A stretch of DNA of 64,000 bases from Armigeres subalbatus (lineage: Eukaryota > Arthropoda > Insecta > Diptera > Culicidae): NCBI RefSeq assembly GCF_024139115.2, contig NC_085139.1, positions 143,146,652 through 143,210,651 on the forward strand, in the 5' to 3' direction. The position numbers were made by a program, and so were the translations under genes. The notes below the pieces were generated by a model. That model had not been told where the DNA came from and made no database searches. It worked only from the letters and a program-made list of their open reading frames with translations. Positions 1-10,975 of this stretch are shown piece after piece. Position 1 is the first letter of the stretch. The number at the start of each line of letters is the position of its first letter.

Positions 1-1
1 G

Positions 2-1167
2 GCAACGGACCAGATCTTTACTGTACGGCAAATCCTTCAAAAATGCCGTGAATACCAGGTCCCAACGCACCATCTGTTCGTTGATTTCAAGGCGGCATAC
101 GACAGTATAGACCGCGTAGAGCTATGGAAAATTATGGACGAGAACAGCTTCCCTGGAAAGCTTACCAGACTGATCAAAGCAACGGTGGATGGTGTGCAAA
201 ACTGTGTGAAGATCTCGGGCGAACACTCCAGTTCGTTCGAATCGCGCCGAGGACTAAGACAAGGTGATGGACTTTCGTGCCTGTTGTTCAACATTGCGCT
301 AGAAGGTGTCATGCGGAGAGCCGGGTGTAACAGCCGGGGTACGATTTTCAACAGATCCAGTCAATTTATTTGCTTCGCGGATGACATGGACATTGTCGGC
401 CGAACATTTGCAAAGGTGGCAGAACTGTACACCCGCCTGAAACGTGAAGCAACAAAAGTTGGACTGGTGGTGAATGCGTCAAAGACAAAGTACATGCTTG
501 TGGGCGGAACCGAGCGCGACAGGGTCCGCCTGGGAAGCAGTGTTACGATAGACGGGGATACCTTCGAGGTGGTCGAAGAATTCGTCTACCTCGGATCCTT
601 GCTAACGGCTGACAACAACGTTAGTCGTGAAATACGAAGGCGCATCATCTGTGGAAGTCGGGCCTACTACGGGCTCCAGAAGAAACTGCGGTCGAAAAGA
701 TTCGCCACCGCACCAAATGTGTCATGTACAAGACGTTAATAAGACCGGTAGTCCTCTACGGACATGAAACATGGACAATGCTCGAGGAGGACTTGCAAGC
801 ACTCGGAGTATTCGAGAGACGGGTGCTTAGGACCATCTTTGGCGGTGTACAAGAAGACGGTGTGTGGCGGCGAAGAATGAACCATGAGCTCGCCCAACTC
901 TACGGCGAACCCAGTATCCAGAAGGTAGCTAAAGCCGGAAGGGTACGATGGGTAGGACATGTTGCAAGAATGCCGGACAGCAACCCTGCAAAGATGGTGT
1001 TCGCTTCCGATCCGGCAGGTACGAGACGGCGTGGAGCGCAGCGAGCGAGATGGGCAGACCAGGTGCAGAACGACTTGGCGAGCGTGGGGCGTATTCGAGG
1101 ATGGAGAGATGCGGCCTCGAACCGTGTATTATGGCGTCAAATTGTTGATTCAGTGTTATCTGTATAG
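2..1167 (+). pseudogene. RTE-like LINE reverse transcriptase, 3' half, frame broken
   Basis: The frame is open from the left edge of the window (it reads ATDQIFTVRQ), so the first internal Met at 134 is not a start. RT motifs run in order: FVDFKAAYDSIDR (motif A), RRGLRQGDGLSCLLF (motif B), FADDMD (catalytic motif C) and YLGSLLTADN. The frame changes near 692-697 in an A-run; the second part (724-1167) carries the RTE-type tail with YKTLIRPVVLYG, GVWRRRMNHEL and GRVRWVGHVARMP, and stops at 1167. The protein would reverse-transcribe the element's RNA at a nicked target. A short A-rich tail (to about 1196) probably marks the LINE 3' end. The 5' part lies outside the window. The RTE assignment comes from the C-terminal motifs; the clade call is fairly secure, the family name is not given. 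Confidence 0.85.
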
Positions 1168-1194
1168 ATGTAGACTAAATAAATAAAAATGAAA

Positions 1195-1999
1195 TGACCT
1201 CAAACAGAACGCATGATACTAATCATTGCCAACTCTACAGCCGTCTTCTATTTTCAGGTTAGTGACTCTGTTACAAGAGCTGTTTCAAAATAAATAATAT
1301 TATAAATCATATTACAGTATCGGAAGCTTTGTAGAATTCATGTATCATCTTTATTAGTTATTCAGCATCCTTCATCATACTGATCAACCTTCTGGTGGAT
1401 GTTTACCCATCAGTATATTATCTCATTTAATTTTAATTACATATTATATCCAATTTCATTATATAGCTTTCGCACATCCAGGACAAGCGACGAATAAAAT
1501 ATATTTTCCATTCACGGAGATTTGATGATAGAATTCCATTATATGTATGTATATTAATAGTTCACATCAAAACTGTATGACTATATATAAAAGGGTACTG
1601 GGAAGGACTATCACAGCATCCGATTGAAGTGATTTGGATAGGAAGAGTGGGACTACCAACTTCCTTTTGTAAACATTTTGTGGATAAAGGGCGGATTTTT
1701 CTTCCTATTTATTGGGCCCCGTTGCGAAATGAAGGCTTGATTATATTATCCTTTGTACGAACTTTCATCTGGAAGGAGATTCTCTCTTTTTCTTGTCGCA
1801 TAAGCCGCTCTGCTTATGGAACCACCCCACCCATTTTTGGCCTTTCATACAAGAGTTAGATGAAATACAAACATTACATCAGCATTATAACTGTATTTCA
1901 GATAAGATGCGCTCAATAATTGACCTTACCCGTCAAAAATGTCCATTGGTTCAATTGATTCTTTAACTTTTTCATAATAAAATACAATATATAAAAAAA
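1195..1999. other. non-coding stretch, no gene recognised
   Basis: AT-rich sequence with only short open frames. The one feature of note is a TATATATAAAAG string at 1582-1593 followed about 29 bases later by TCACAGC at 1611, which has the spacing of a TATA box and an insect initiator. No convincing gene follows: the 76-codon frame at 1629-1859 has no recognisable domain. Confidence 0.4.
1582..1617 (+). promoter_or_regulatory. possible TATA-type promoter
   Basis: A TATA-like string (1582-1593) stands about 29 bases upstream of a TCACAGC initiator-like hexamer. The spacing fits an RNA polymerase II core promoter, but AT-rich DNA produces TATA strings by chance and no gene can be recognised downstream. 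Confidence 0.2.
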
Positions 2000-2188
2000 C
2001 AAAGAACACCTAATTTTTGTCATCTCTAACTATTTTTTAAAGTTAAATTAGGGATTAATATTTTGGCTTAACGTTCGGCCGATTTTTGATCAAGATCAGG
2101 CTAATTATTCTTCACGTATGCACCATGTTTTCATGATTTGTTTTCAATTTTTAAAATAGTTAGTGACTTTAAAAAATAGGGTTCTTTG
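2000..2188. mobile_element. small palindromic inverted-repeat element (MITE-like)
   Basis: About 45 bases at the left (from CAAAGAACACCTA) recur inverted at the right (ending TAGGGTTCTTTG), including an internal TAACTATTTT block in both arms. The size and structure fit a MITE. Arms are diverged and no clear target duplication was seen. Confidence 0.45.
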
Positions 2189-4830
2189 ATGATGAGCTGA
2201 TAAGCGTATTTGGGACATTTGAACAAATCTTCATATAGGAACGAAAGTTCGGAACATGAGTCTGTTCGGAAGTTTAATCAAAACGGTTTATTTATGTAGA
2301 AGATTTGTTTCTGTCGCATGTACTACGATATGTGCGAAATGTGTCACCGTCGTAAATGACTCTCGGTGAAAATGACCATTGATCATCACTGTAATTATTG
2401 ATCCACCTTGATGCGGTTTTACTTACGGCCGCTTGGTTCCGTTCAATATGTATGATTGACTACTCATTTTCTGTTCGTCGTTTTCCTCTCCGTTTGGATG
2501 GAAACTGGGCGCAAATTACTAGTTTCGCAATGCGTCTGAGTGTGAGCGCAAGCAACGGTGAACGTGATAAACCTTCTTTTGCATTTAATGATGGGCTCCG
2601 GACGCTGGCAGCTGATTAACGAGGTGCGTGTACCTATAAAAATAAAAATTAATCATTTTTGCACCCAACCTCCATGGGCGGAGGAAATTGCGATCCGCGG
2701 GACTGGTATTCAACGCGGCGCTTTGGAGTAAACCTAGAATTAAAGTAGTTAAACAATATGCTTAACACTCATACTAAGATGGCTGCACAAGAAAATTTAG
2801 AGTTTTTCTAAAATTCCATCTCTTGCATTGATCGTATGAATGAAACGTATTTCGTCTAATGCTGACTGCAAAGCACGGAAGAAGTTAAAAAAAAATATAT
2901 ATATATTTTGACAATCTCAGCCTTTTGTTTAGATAAACATAAATAATATTTACTTTAAAACACTGATAAAGCTCATCTGGTATACATTTGTATGCTCCAT
3001 ATGTGTTCACTAAATATAAAAGCTATTGCCATAAAGTCAGTTATTTTAATAATAAAATAACATTGCCGCCTTTCTTTTATTTGCAGTTGTTGTGATACAT
3101 TTGATGTCAATTGTTGATGATACAATTTTTTAATTCGCCCAAAACTTAAATTTGGGCCTGTTTTCAGAATAATATAAAATGGGTAAAACGTTAGTTATTA
3201 AAAAAAATCTTATAGTATGGAGCTTTTTTGGCTAACATGCGATCTCGCTTCTGAATGAAGTACAAAAACAAGAATCAAATTAAATTCTCTTTCATGGTTT
3301 GCTTGCTGGTAACATGCAGTGAGAAACATTCACATCATTATAAAAATTATAAATTTTAACTGGATAATCTACTGCAAAATAATTACTAGTAAACTGTCAA
3401 GACCTAAATCAAACCAAATTTATTTTTGGAAACCAATCTACGACTACTGTTGTTTCCTTTGTTTTCCATTATGACTCATTTTCGAAACATTATATCAAAT
3501 GCAAGAAATTCTTCACAACATACAAAAACATTGCTTCACAACTCTCTTCCAGTCGAGGTCCAGACATACAACCTTGATGGATGCTGATGAGCCTACAATT
3601 ATGCATGGTAGTTGCTGCTCAGCGCTTCTGCGGCAGCAATATCTTCCTCTTGATCGCCATAGGGTAGTAATTTTCACCTTCACCATCCCGTGGTTCTCCT
3701 TCCTCGGCTTCTCTCATTACGGACATCGCATCATCGGTGGGAAACGACGGCCTATGGTACGAGACGAAGATTGGTTGTTCCCCAGCCAGCTAGACCGAGT
3801 GTTAAATTATACATCTACCATAACGGTTTTATTGTCACCACCATCTCGACGACGTGACGCGACGCGGAATCAATTGCTCGCCGTTCTCCTCCATCAACTC
3901 TCGTAGTCGCCGCGCGCCACCACACGATGGAGATGATTGTTTAATTTTTTGTCACTGGAAAAACGACCGAAACTACTCAACCCAACGCACCCGGGTTCGG
4001 GTGAGCTGCGCTCTGACTGCGCGGATGACTCCACCTATGTGAGTGTAAAGAAGTGTATAGGCGTGGCTTAAGTTATTAAAATTATTTTCATTTCGTTCAT
4101 GTCTTCTGAAGTTTGGATTTCAGTTAGTCGAATCCAAAGCAGGAAGTTTGAAACTGCTTGTTTAGATACCGCATGTAGATGATCTACAAGTCAATGAAAT
4201 TTGAGTGGTCATAAAATTATATTATTGGAAAAACCTGTTTTACTAGGATTAACTTGAGCTCGACCTATACGTCATATGATTGGGAATGTTTGCCGGAAAT
4301 ACTGTTTCATTATTGGCTATCGTTTTCTTTCAACTATGCAACAGGTGATTGCTTCGGTACACACGAACATTAAAATCGCCTTGCAAAAAAAACACATTTT
4401 AGAAATGGATAACCATTCTGAACTTCATCAAAATTAAATTCTAATTTACGCGATACCTTCCTCCCTCCAAAATGCAGCTTGTCTTTCCTGGAATTTACAA
4501 CATATGATTTAGTCTCCAGCAGAAGTAATTTATTTTGAAGCAATGTATTTTTTTTTCTCTCACGACGAAAATTTCAAAAGAGTAGTTTCCCCGTTGACCG
4601 AGGAGCTTGTCTTCGTTTTGTTCGGACCCGTTGATGGAGGATGGTTCGAAGGAAGCCAAATTAAAATTTATGCTCATATTTATGTTCATGGCCGTTCCAG
4701 TTGAGCAGTCTTTCTCTGTCTAAGAAAGGAATATGCACATCAACAACCAAAGCGACAACATGAATAGTTACAGAGTACTGCTGTGGAACCAACCGGTGGG
4801 ACGGTACAACAGATCCAACACACCAACAAC
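2189..4830. other. non-coding stretch, no gene recognised
   Basis: Mixed AT-rich DNA. A slightly more GC-rich part (about 3560-4040) holds a 135-codon plus-strand frame (3499-3906) with no recognisable domain and arginine/serine-rich, low-complexity composition; it is more likely chance than coding. Nothing else could be assigned. Confidence 0.4.
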
Positions 4831-4834
4831 ATGC

Positions 4835-5312
4835 TTAATCCGGTAAACATTTCGTCACAGATGTCATATTAGATTTAAATGTTTTCACGGCTGTCAACCG
4901 GCTGGATGTCTGATGGGATGCTTCCTTCATTTCGATCTCCATTACCCGAAAGAGACTCAAAAAGTCATTCTCTTCGGTCACCTCCACATTGCTGCACAGC
5001 CCATTGGGTGCGGTGTCCTCGAGCGCTGCTGGCTGCAACGCATACTCGAGGTCAGAGCAAAAGCAAAGAACCCTGGATGTGGTGTAATCGATTTTGGAAA
5101 CTGGTCCCTCCGGCTCGGTGTGGCTTTTTTTCTCAGTCTTCCAAGCGGCTCTCGTATTTATTTCCTGGAATTTCTCGATTCGGTATCATTTGTCTTGTCT
5201 TGCATTCCTTCCCGGCTGGTTTGAATGGTTTTTGGGCCGCCTTGTTTGCTGTTTGTTTTAAGGCTACCGTGGCGGAATCGGTTTCCCGCTCACCTAAAGC
5301 CTTCGAAATTTG
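4835..5312 (-). pseudogene. coding-like minus-strand segment, function unknown, frame broken
   Basis: Two overlapping minus-strand frames both look coding. The upstream one (5312 down to a TGA at 5133-5135, about 60 codons) is hydrophilic and Lys/Glu-rich (for example KALGERETDSATVALKQ). The downstream one (5185 to a TAA at 4835-4837, about 116 codons) contains EGPVSKIDYTTSRV, LEDTAPNGLCSNVEVTEEND and MEIEMKEASHQTSSRLTAV. They would join through a shift near the A-run at 5124-5131, next to an in-frame TGA. No start codon or splice sites can be fixed. I do not recognise the family. It may be the last exon of a host gene, a decayed copy or a sequencing artefact. The opposite-strand 148-codon frame looks less coding-like. 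Confidence 0.3.
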
Positions 5313-7800
5313 TTACGGCGTCTAAATATTTGGACGTTTAAGGCTTTTAGGTTCTTTCACTGTTCGTGCTGCTGGTTTCTGTGTCCCCGGTACATGGGTG
5401 ATTGTGGTAAGATAACATGTCCTCACAATTGGAGTTTTCTTCGTTTCCATCAATTGTAGGTATTCCGCTTTAATTAATGGATATTGGTTATAATATAGAA
5501 AATCATTATGATTTTATTGAGAATTGTTTTGTTTGATAGGGAGTTGCTTAAAAGCTACCATAACTAAATTATTTTTGGAACGAGCATTTCCTTTGTAGGA
5601 GAAATGCCAAAATTAAATTGTAACAAAATATACGGAAAATGTTTTAAAATAAAAACATTTAAACTACATCAATAAAAGAATGGAAGCATTATGCTATGAA
5701 TTGATGTTATTGAATGCATATTTTTTTAACAGAATTTGAATAAGTAGCTCGTGGAATTTTATAAAATACTTATTGAAGATCGCTAAGTAGGTGATATGAC
5801 ATATAAAAAAAACTTTGAAAATTTATCAATTCTGTTGCGAAAGAAAATCAAAGATCTCGATTATCAATGCATTCCGAATTTTTCACCTCATGCTACTTAT
5901 TATGACTGCTCTGATTTGTTTGTGCTTCAAAAAAGGTTCACATGAATACAAGTTCAAAAAGTTTTTTAGATACATGCTTTAGAGCATTATCAATTATTGT
6001 TGATTTCACTACATTTGATCGGTATTTCAGCCACACTTTTCTAAGTTCCAGCGAAATAAAAATAGTGTCTCGGGTTACTCATTTGAAGGGATCAGAGTTC
6101 CATTCAAATGAAACAGAAGCACGAGCGCTACAGGAGACTTCAACGGGAAGAACAAAGCAAACCCGTAGGGTAATTTTAGCTTGAATCTAACTTTTCCTGG
6201 TAAACCGACAATCAGTTCTAACAAACTACATCTCAAGGGGATGCATCTGATGTCAGTCACCAACTGGACTGTTGCTTCGAAAATTCATCAGTCAATTGAT
6301 CGCCTAATTGGATGTGATGCTTCCAAGGGACGGGTGGTAAAAACTCTCGTTCAAATCGCATTCCTCACTTGTAGACCGGCACACAAAGGGAAGATTTATG
6401 TTTGCAAACACTATTGAGGCTTGCGAATTTTCATTTCATACTGTTTTGATTTGTTTTCCATCAGCCCCGCAGGATGAATCGAAGAAAAAAAGTCACCGGA
6501 GTGAATTCCCAGCTGCCTTCGCTACCGGCGATCTATGGTGGTCCCCGGGGAAGAGGCTAGAGGGCCTCGGTATTGTTCTGCCGGGATCATAGAGGTTTAT
6601 TTTCAATAGCGCATGGTGGTTCCATTGTTGCACGTTCGTTCGGATGTTGAATGAGACCAGCACCATTTCACAAGGAAACCAATGTACTATATCGGAGGCA
6701 ATTTCCTTCAAAGCTATGTGTACGTCCGTTTTGACCACAGAATAAAAAGTGAAAGACGTTTAGGAAGCTTTAGATCTAGCCGCACGTCTTCTCGCTATCC
6801 CTGTTGAATGTTTGCTTTTCTTTGCTCTCCACCTTTGCCTACATCTGTCCCATGGCTGCTGTTGTCGATGCGATGTCGTCGTCATCGTAATCGATGGGTT
6901 TAATGGGGTTCTCTAACAGCATGGCTCTCCTTGTTGGATGTTGTTAGCACCGGAGGATAATGATTGTAAAACAACAGCAAATTTACACCATTTCGTTATT
7001 TTTCTCTTTTTCGTTTGACTCACGTTTTTCCCAGTTTCGAGTTTGTTGATGTTTAGTTATTTATCTTTATTGTTTAACATTTTGTTTATGTGGTAAGTAA
7101 CGACGGCCACAATAAGGATCCTCTTATAGAATTTAGCTGACTGGGCAACTTTAAAACCTGATTATTAAATACTGACATCATTGTTTCTTTCGCTTGTTTC
7201 TTCAGTTTACTTTATTTAGTTTGGCTTTGGATTTCGTGATATTTTTAGTATATTTTGATGCCGAATATTCATTGGATATTTAGCATAAAAATATAATCTT
7301 CCGAGTCAAGTACTGTCAAAGGTACAATCAAGTGGTGGAATTAAATGGAATTGAACGAACTCGTAAGGCTCAAAATAATTTTCTTGTCAGTATTATGGAT
7401 GTCAAACCTCTATGTGGAAGATCATTATCGAAACATTTTTGTGTTGCAAATGAAGGAATGAAAAAGCTAGTAACCGACCGTTAGGACAAGTATTGATGAA
7501 CAATTTATAATAATTTATTTTATAGATCACAAGTTTTGAAACACCAAAATTGCGCAGTTCATATAACACATAAATCAGATCGGTGAGGCCGGATCGCGGA
7601 AATCACTCCGTTTGGCAAACAGAGAAAAAAGAGTTTTTAGAAAACCAAACTTGTTCGCGCTCCAGCTAAAGTTAAACGACACATGCTCACAGAAAATAAT
7701 TATGGGAAAGACTCGTTTGGTCAAAAGTCGTTCGGCTGAAAGCAATTTGACAGAATTTGACAAACACTTACACGAAGAGTGATAGGTGAATTTTTTTTTC
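5313..7800. other. non-coding stretch, no gene recognised
   Basis: AT-rich sequence with short frames only. A short hairpin built on CATTTGAA...TTCAAATG lies near 6079-6109. The segment at 6780-6960 is more balanced in composition and lacks TE motifs, so it could be unique non-coding DNA. Degenerate TTCGGCTGAAAG-type words near 7700-7745 foreshadow the array at 7970. Confidence 0.35.
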
Positions 7801-7804
7801 GATT

Positions 7805-7925
7805 TTCCCGGGCATAAAACTCTCATGGTGTTAGCCTCATGATATTGCAATGAAAAAAATGGTAACTTGGCTTAAATATCTCGCTTAATAACTGTAGAAG
7901 TGCTGCGAGGCGGCAATGTCCCAGC
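7805..7925 (+). mobile_element. Feilai-like SINE, 3' fragment
   Basis: The order CCGGGCATAAAA, GTTAGCCTCATGATAT, AATGGTAACTTGGCTTA, AATAACTGTAGAAGTGCT and CGAGGCGGCAATGTCCCAG matches the body of the complete SINE at 49024-49316. The tRNA-like head is missing. Confidence 0.7.
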
Positions 7926-7969
7926 GTCCAAACAACATTTTGATTAGTTAAGTAAAAGACATTTATGGT

Positions 7970-8096
7970 CGTATGATCCGTTCGGCTAAATGTAATTTTC
8001 GGCCAGATAACCTATTCGGCCAAATGGCATTATCGACCAAATACACAATTCGGCCAAATAACCTATCTGATCATACAATGTTTACGGCCAAATGAC
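7970..8096. repeat. degenerate tandem array of CGGCCAAATgacc words
   Basis: Five to six copies of a roughly 20-base unit built on TTCGGCCAAATGACC follow one another. Two further copies (8409-8443) lie on the other side of the SINE at 8099-8404, so the SINE appears to have inserted inside the array. Confidence 0.65.
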
Positions 8097-8098
8097 CT

Positions 8099-8404
8099 GG
8101 GTCTCCAGTAGCCTTGCAAGCAAAGTCGTAGGATTGTTAATCTGGAGATGGCGTTTGATTCTCGGTCCGGTCTAGGATATTTTCGGGTTTGAACATTTCT
8201 CGACACCCTGGGCATAGTGTACCCATTGTACTTGCCAAACAAGATACATACTCATGCAATGGCGGGTATAGAACAGCTTTCAATTAATAACAGAGGACTT
8301 GCTAACAGAATACTAAGTTGTAAAGCAGGCCAAGTTCCAGTTGGAATGTAGAGCCATTGAAGAAGAAGAAGAAGAAAAAAGAAGAAGAAGAAAAAGAAGA
8401 AGAA
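8099..8404 (+). mobile_element. tRNA-derived SINE with (GAA)n tail
   Basis: Head: GGTCTCCAGTAGCCTTGCAAGCAAAG resembles a tRNA 5' half with an A box, followed by a GATTCTCGG B-box remnant. Body words (CACCCTGGGCATA, CTCATGCAATGGCGGG, AGTTGGAATGTAGAGCCAT) recur in the second copy at 48154-48414. The tail is a GAA-rich run (8358-8404). Imperfect flanking words (AATGACCTG at the left, AATGCCTG at the right) may be a target duplication. It disrupts the CGGCCAAAT array. Confidence 0.65.
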
Positions 8405-8444
8405 TGCCTGTTCGGCCAAAGGAAAACCCGTTCGGCCAAATGAT

Positions 8445-8842
8445 AATTAGTGCGCAATCTAAAGTGTTTTCGCTTGGTGATAAAAAATTTATTGGTTAAT
8501 GCTCGATCGATCGGACTAACGCTTGGTAAGGAAACCAATCCAAAAAGAAAACGGATTGAATAAAAAAATACTGCTTTGATGAACAGATAAATTAGTGCGC
8601 GATCGATCGTGCTGTCGCTTTGTACGGAAGTCAGTCTAGGGAGAAAGCGGAGTGAAAAAAAAAGAATTCTTCGTTGAGTAGACTTATTAGTGAGCGGTCG
8701 ATCCGCTTGGTAAGGAAGTCATTCTGTGAAGAGCGCGGGAAAAAAAGTTTTTGCATTGATGAACAGATTAATTAGTGTTCGATCGATCGTACTGTCGCTT
8801 GGTATGGAAGACATTTAGTGAAGAACGCGGAGTATAAGACAA
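8445..8842. repeat. satellite-like tandem repeat, unit about 85-96 bp
   Basis: Unit starts recur at about 8445, 8496, 8589, 8685 and 8769, each with AATTAGTGCGCGATCGATCG or a close variant, followed by GTCGCTTGGTAAGGAAGTCA, a GCGG-A-run and GATGAACAGAT. Units are diverged and have no coding potential. Confidence 0.7.
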
Positions 8843-8859
8843 TTTTGCTGTCCGAATGT

Positions 8860-9649
8860 TAGGTTAGGGCGTTGTTGACCGTATTATTGCTTAGCAGAGT
8901 TAATGGCAAACTTGGACTTGCTGAAAGGTTTTCGGCTCATTTAACCCTAGTAGCTGCATCAAAGAGACTGTGGTGAGCTCTTTCCGATGTTCTACAATCA
9001 TTGTTATTTTTACATTTCAAAATGTTTGTGTATAAGTTGTAAAATGCATAATGTTATGTATTTGTACTCATTATTTGAAAAGCTCAATCGACAGGGTGAG
9101 GGATAGTGTTACAGCTTGGTCGACTGGTTTGAAAAAATCGCGAATTAAAAAAGAAATCTGCTCTGAATTGCAGAGAAACTTGTCTTGCCAGTGCGTTCAG
9201 CAAATCGCCAAATGGAACACGGATTTCGTCTTTGTTTACGTTGTCGGAAAGAAAAATTCAATCGGTCACTTCCAACTACCAATTACCTTCCCAACTAATA
9301 CCTTTCCAGTTTCGCCCACGGAGATGCAGAGGATTCGTCTTTATCTATCGTTATTGGCCTTGAATTAAAGAATCTCCATGGCATGTACAGTAAGAATAGT
9401 TTTCTACTCGCAAGAAAACTATTCATTTGATGCGCTATGAGTATTAGTTGTTTCTCAGCCAATCGCGACTAGCAACTACGATGTCATTCATTTTACCGTC
9501 AAAATACACTTTGCTTAAAAAATTCAATATTCGTAAATAGAATAATCCACTATTTCATCCACAAAGTCGTTTTGCAAATTTATGTTTTATCCTTGAAATA
9601 CTCTCCTAGATGGTTCGTTAAATGTGCAAATTGGCATCGTATGCTACAC
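8860..9649. other. non-coding stretch, no gene recognised
   Basis: Contains one 105-codon plus-strand frame (9051-9368) without recognisable domain or start context. Otherwise nothing can be assigned. Confidence 0.35.
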
Positions 9650-10442
9650 CCCAAGCAGCACAAGTCTAATGAAACAGAAAAAAAGTCTAATGCACAGTCT
9701 AAAAAAAGTCTATGACTAAATCGGGTCACACATAAGCTACTGTGATCTATGTACAATAGGGCAGTTCAAATTTCGAATATGTCCGAAAATTCCAACTCCC
9801 ATATGTCTATTAGTATCATTTTGATAATATAGGAGCCCTGGCAAAATTTCAGCCAATTCGGAGGGGTGGCGCGAAGTCATTTTATGTTTATATGGAAATT
9901 TGTAAGGGAAAAATTAAAAATTTATTCAAGTCTCCCTACAACTGTCTAATTGCGATGAATTCAAATAAACATCCCCAACCTTCCTTTTTGGAATCTATTT
10001 AAATGCGACCTCCGGATAACACATTAGTTATGAGTGGATTGAACGTATTGAACGTATTGACAGTGTGAATATGGGATAAATGGCTAAAATGGTGTAATTA
10101 GCCTCAACGTAGCAGTGGAAATATAAATAAAAATTAATGAGTTAACCACTGGTTGAGCTCAAATAGATTCCAAAAATAAAGGTTGGGGATGTTTATTTGA
10201 ATTCATTACAATTTAAGAGTTGTAGGGGGATTTGAATTTTTTTAAAGATTTTCCCATACAAATTTCCATATACATAAACATAAAATGACTTCGCGCCACC
10301 CCTAAATGGCCACCGAATTGCCTGAAATTTTGCCAGGACTCCTATATTATAAAAATGATGCTAATAGACATATGGGAGTTAGAATTTGCGAACATTTTTA
10401 AAATGTGAACTGCCCTAATGTACAACATGTATGCTGCTCGGG
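9650..10442. mobile_element. CCCAAG...CTCGGG inverted-repeat element (copy 1)
   Basis: Ends are CCCAAGCAGCAC at the left and TGCTGCTCGGG at the right. The flanking dinucleotide AC is present on both sides, consistent with a 2-bp target duplication. Most of the interior is a second, nested foldback element (9759-10415). Related ends occur at 60152-61136, 61234-62196 and 63498 in this window. No transposase is encoded, so it must be mobilised in trans. Confidence 0.6.
9759..10415. mobile_element. foldback element, arms about 250 bp, TA target duplication
   Basis: The left arm from GGGCAGTTCAAAT runs to about 10012 and recurs inverted from about 10160 to GTGAACTGCCC at 10415. Shared blocks include AACTCCCATATGTCTATTAG, GGGGTGGCGCGAAGTCATTT and AAATAAACATCCCCAACCTT. 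TA flanks both ends (9757-9758, 10416-10417), as in Tc1/mariner-class insertions. Arms are about 85 percent alike by eye, with a spacer of about 150 bp. Non-coding. Confidence 0.8.
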
Positions 10443-10703
10443 ACGTGACACACTTCGTGGGAAATCTGTGATTGACTCTGTGACTGTCTAATGCGACGGA
10501 AGGGCGGGAAGCGTTTCTCGAGTCACTCACAGATACCCTGCCAAACTAAGAACAAAATAATCCATCTTTTTCTTCTGTTTTCATGAACAACCGATCATGA
10601 TTTGACATGGAAACGTAAAAATCATGCTATGTGTTCGCCCTGATATAAGACCATCACGACGCACCGCGACTTACCCGGAAGGTACATCATTTTTGAACAA
10701 AAC

Positions 10704-10975
10704 GAATGGAAACATTGACTCTTTGAGGACAAGTATCCCGCAATCCAGAGCTAAGTTCACTTGCGTTTTCAAGGGCACACTACTCAATACGGAAGCAACG
10801 CACAACTGTCATTTTTATCATTTCACGCATGCTGCGACGCAGCAAATCTGAAATAAAAGTATGAAAGTCGAGCGTTGCTTTCATATTGAGCGGTGTGCCC
10901 TTAAAAATGCGAGTAGGTTTCAATTTGGATTCCCGGAGAATTGTTCTTAACATGTTTAATGTTCCTAACCTACAG
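10704..10975. mobile_element. inverted-repeat element, non-coding
   Basis: The left arm (10704-10810, with CTTGCGTTTTCAAGGGCACAC and GGAAGCAACGC) recurs inverted at 10870-10975 (GCGTTGCTTTC, GTGTGCCCTTAAAAATGCGAG). Arms are diverged. The outer ends are not sharply defined. Confidence 0.5.

Noticed and set aside
3499..3906. 135-codon plus-strand ORF
   Set aside because: Low-complexity composition, no domain and no start context.
4879..5325. 148-codon plus-strand ORF
   Set aside because: It lies opposite the more protein-like minus-strand frames and looks like their shadow.
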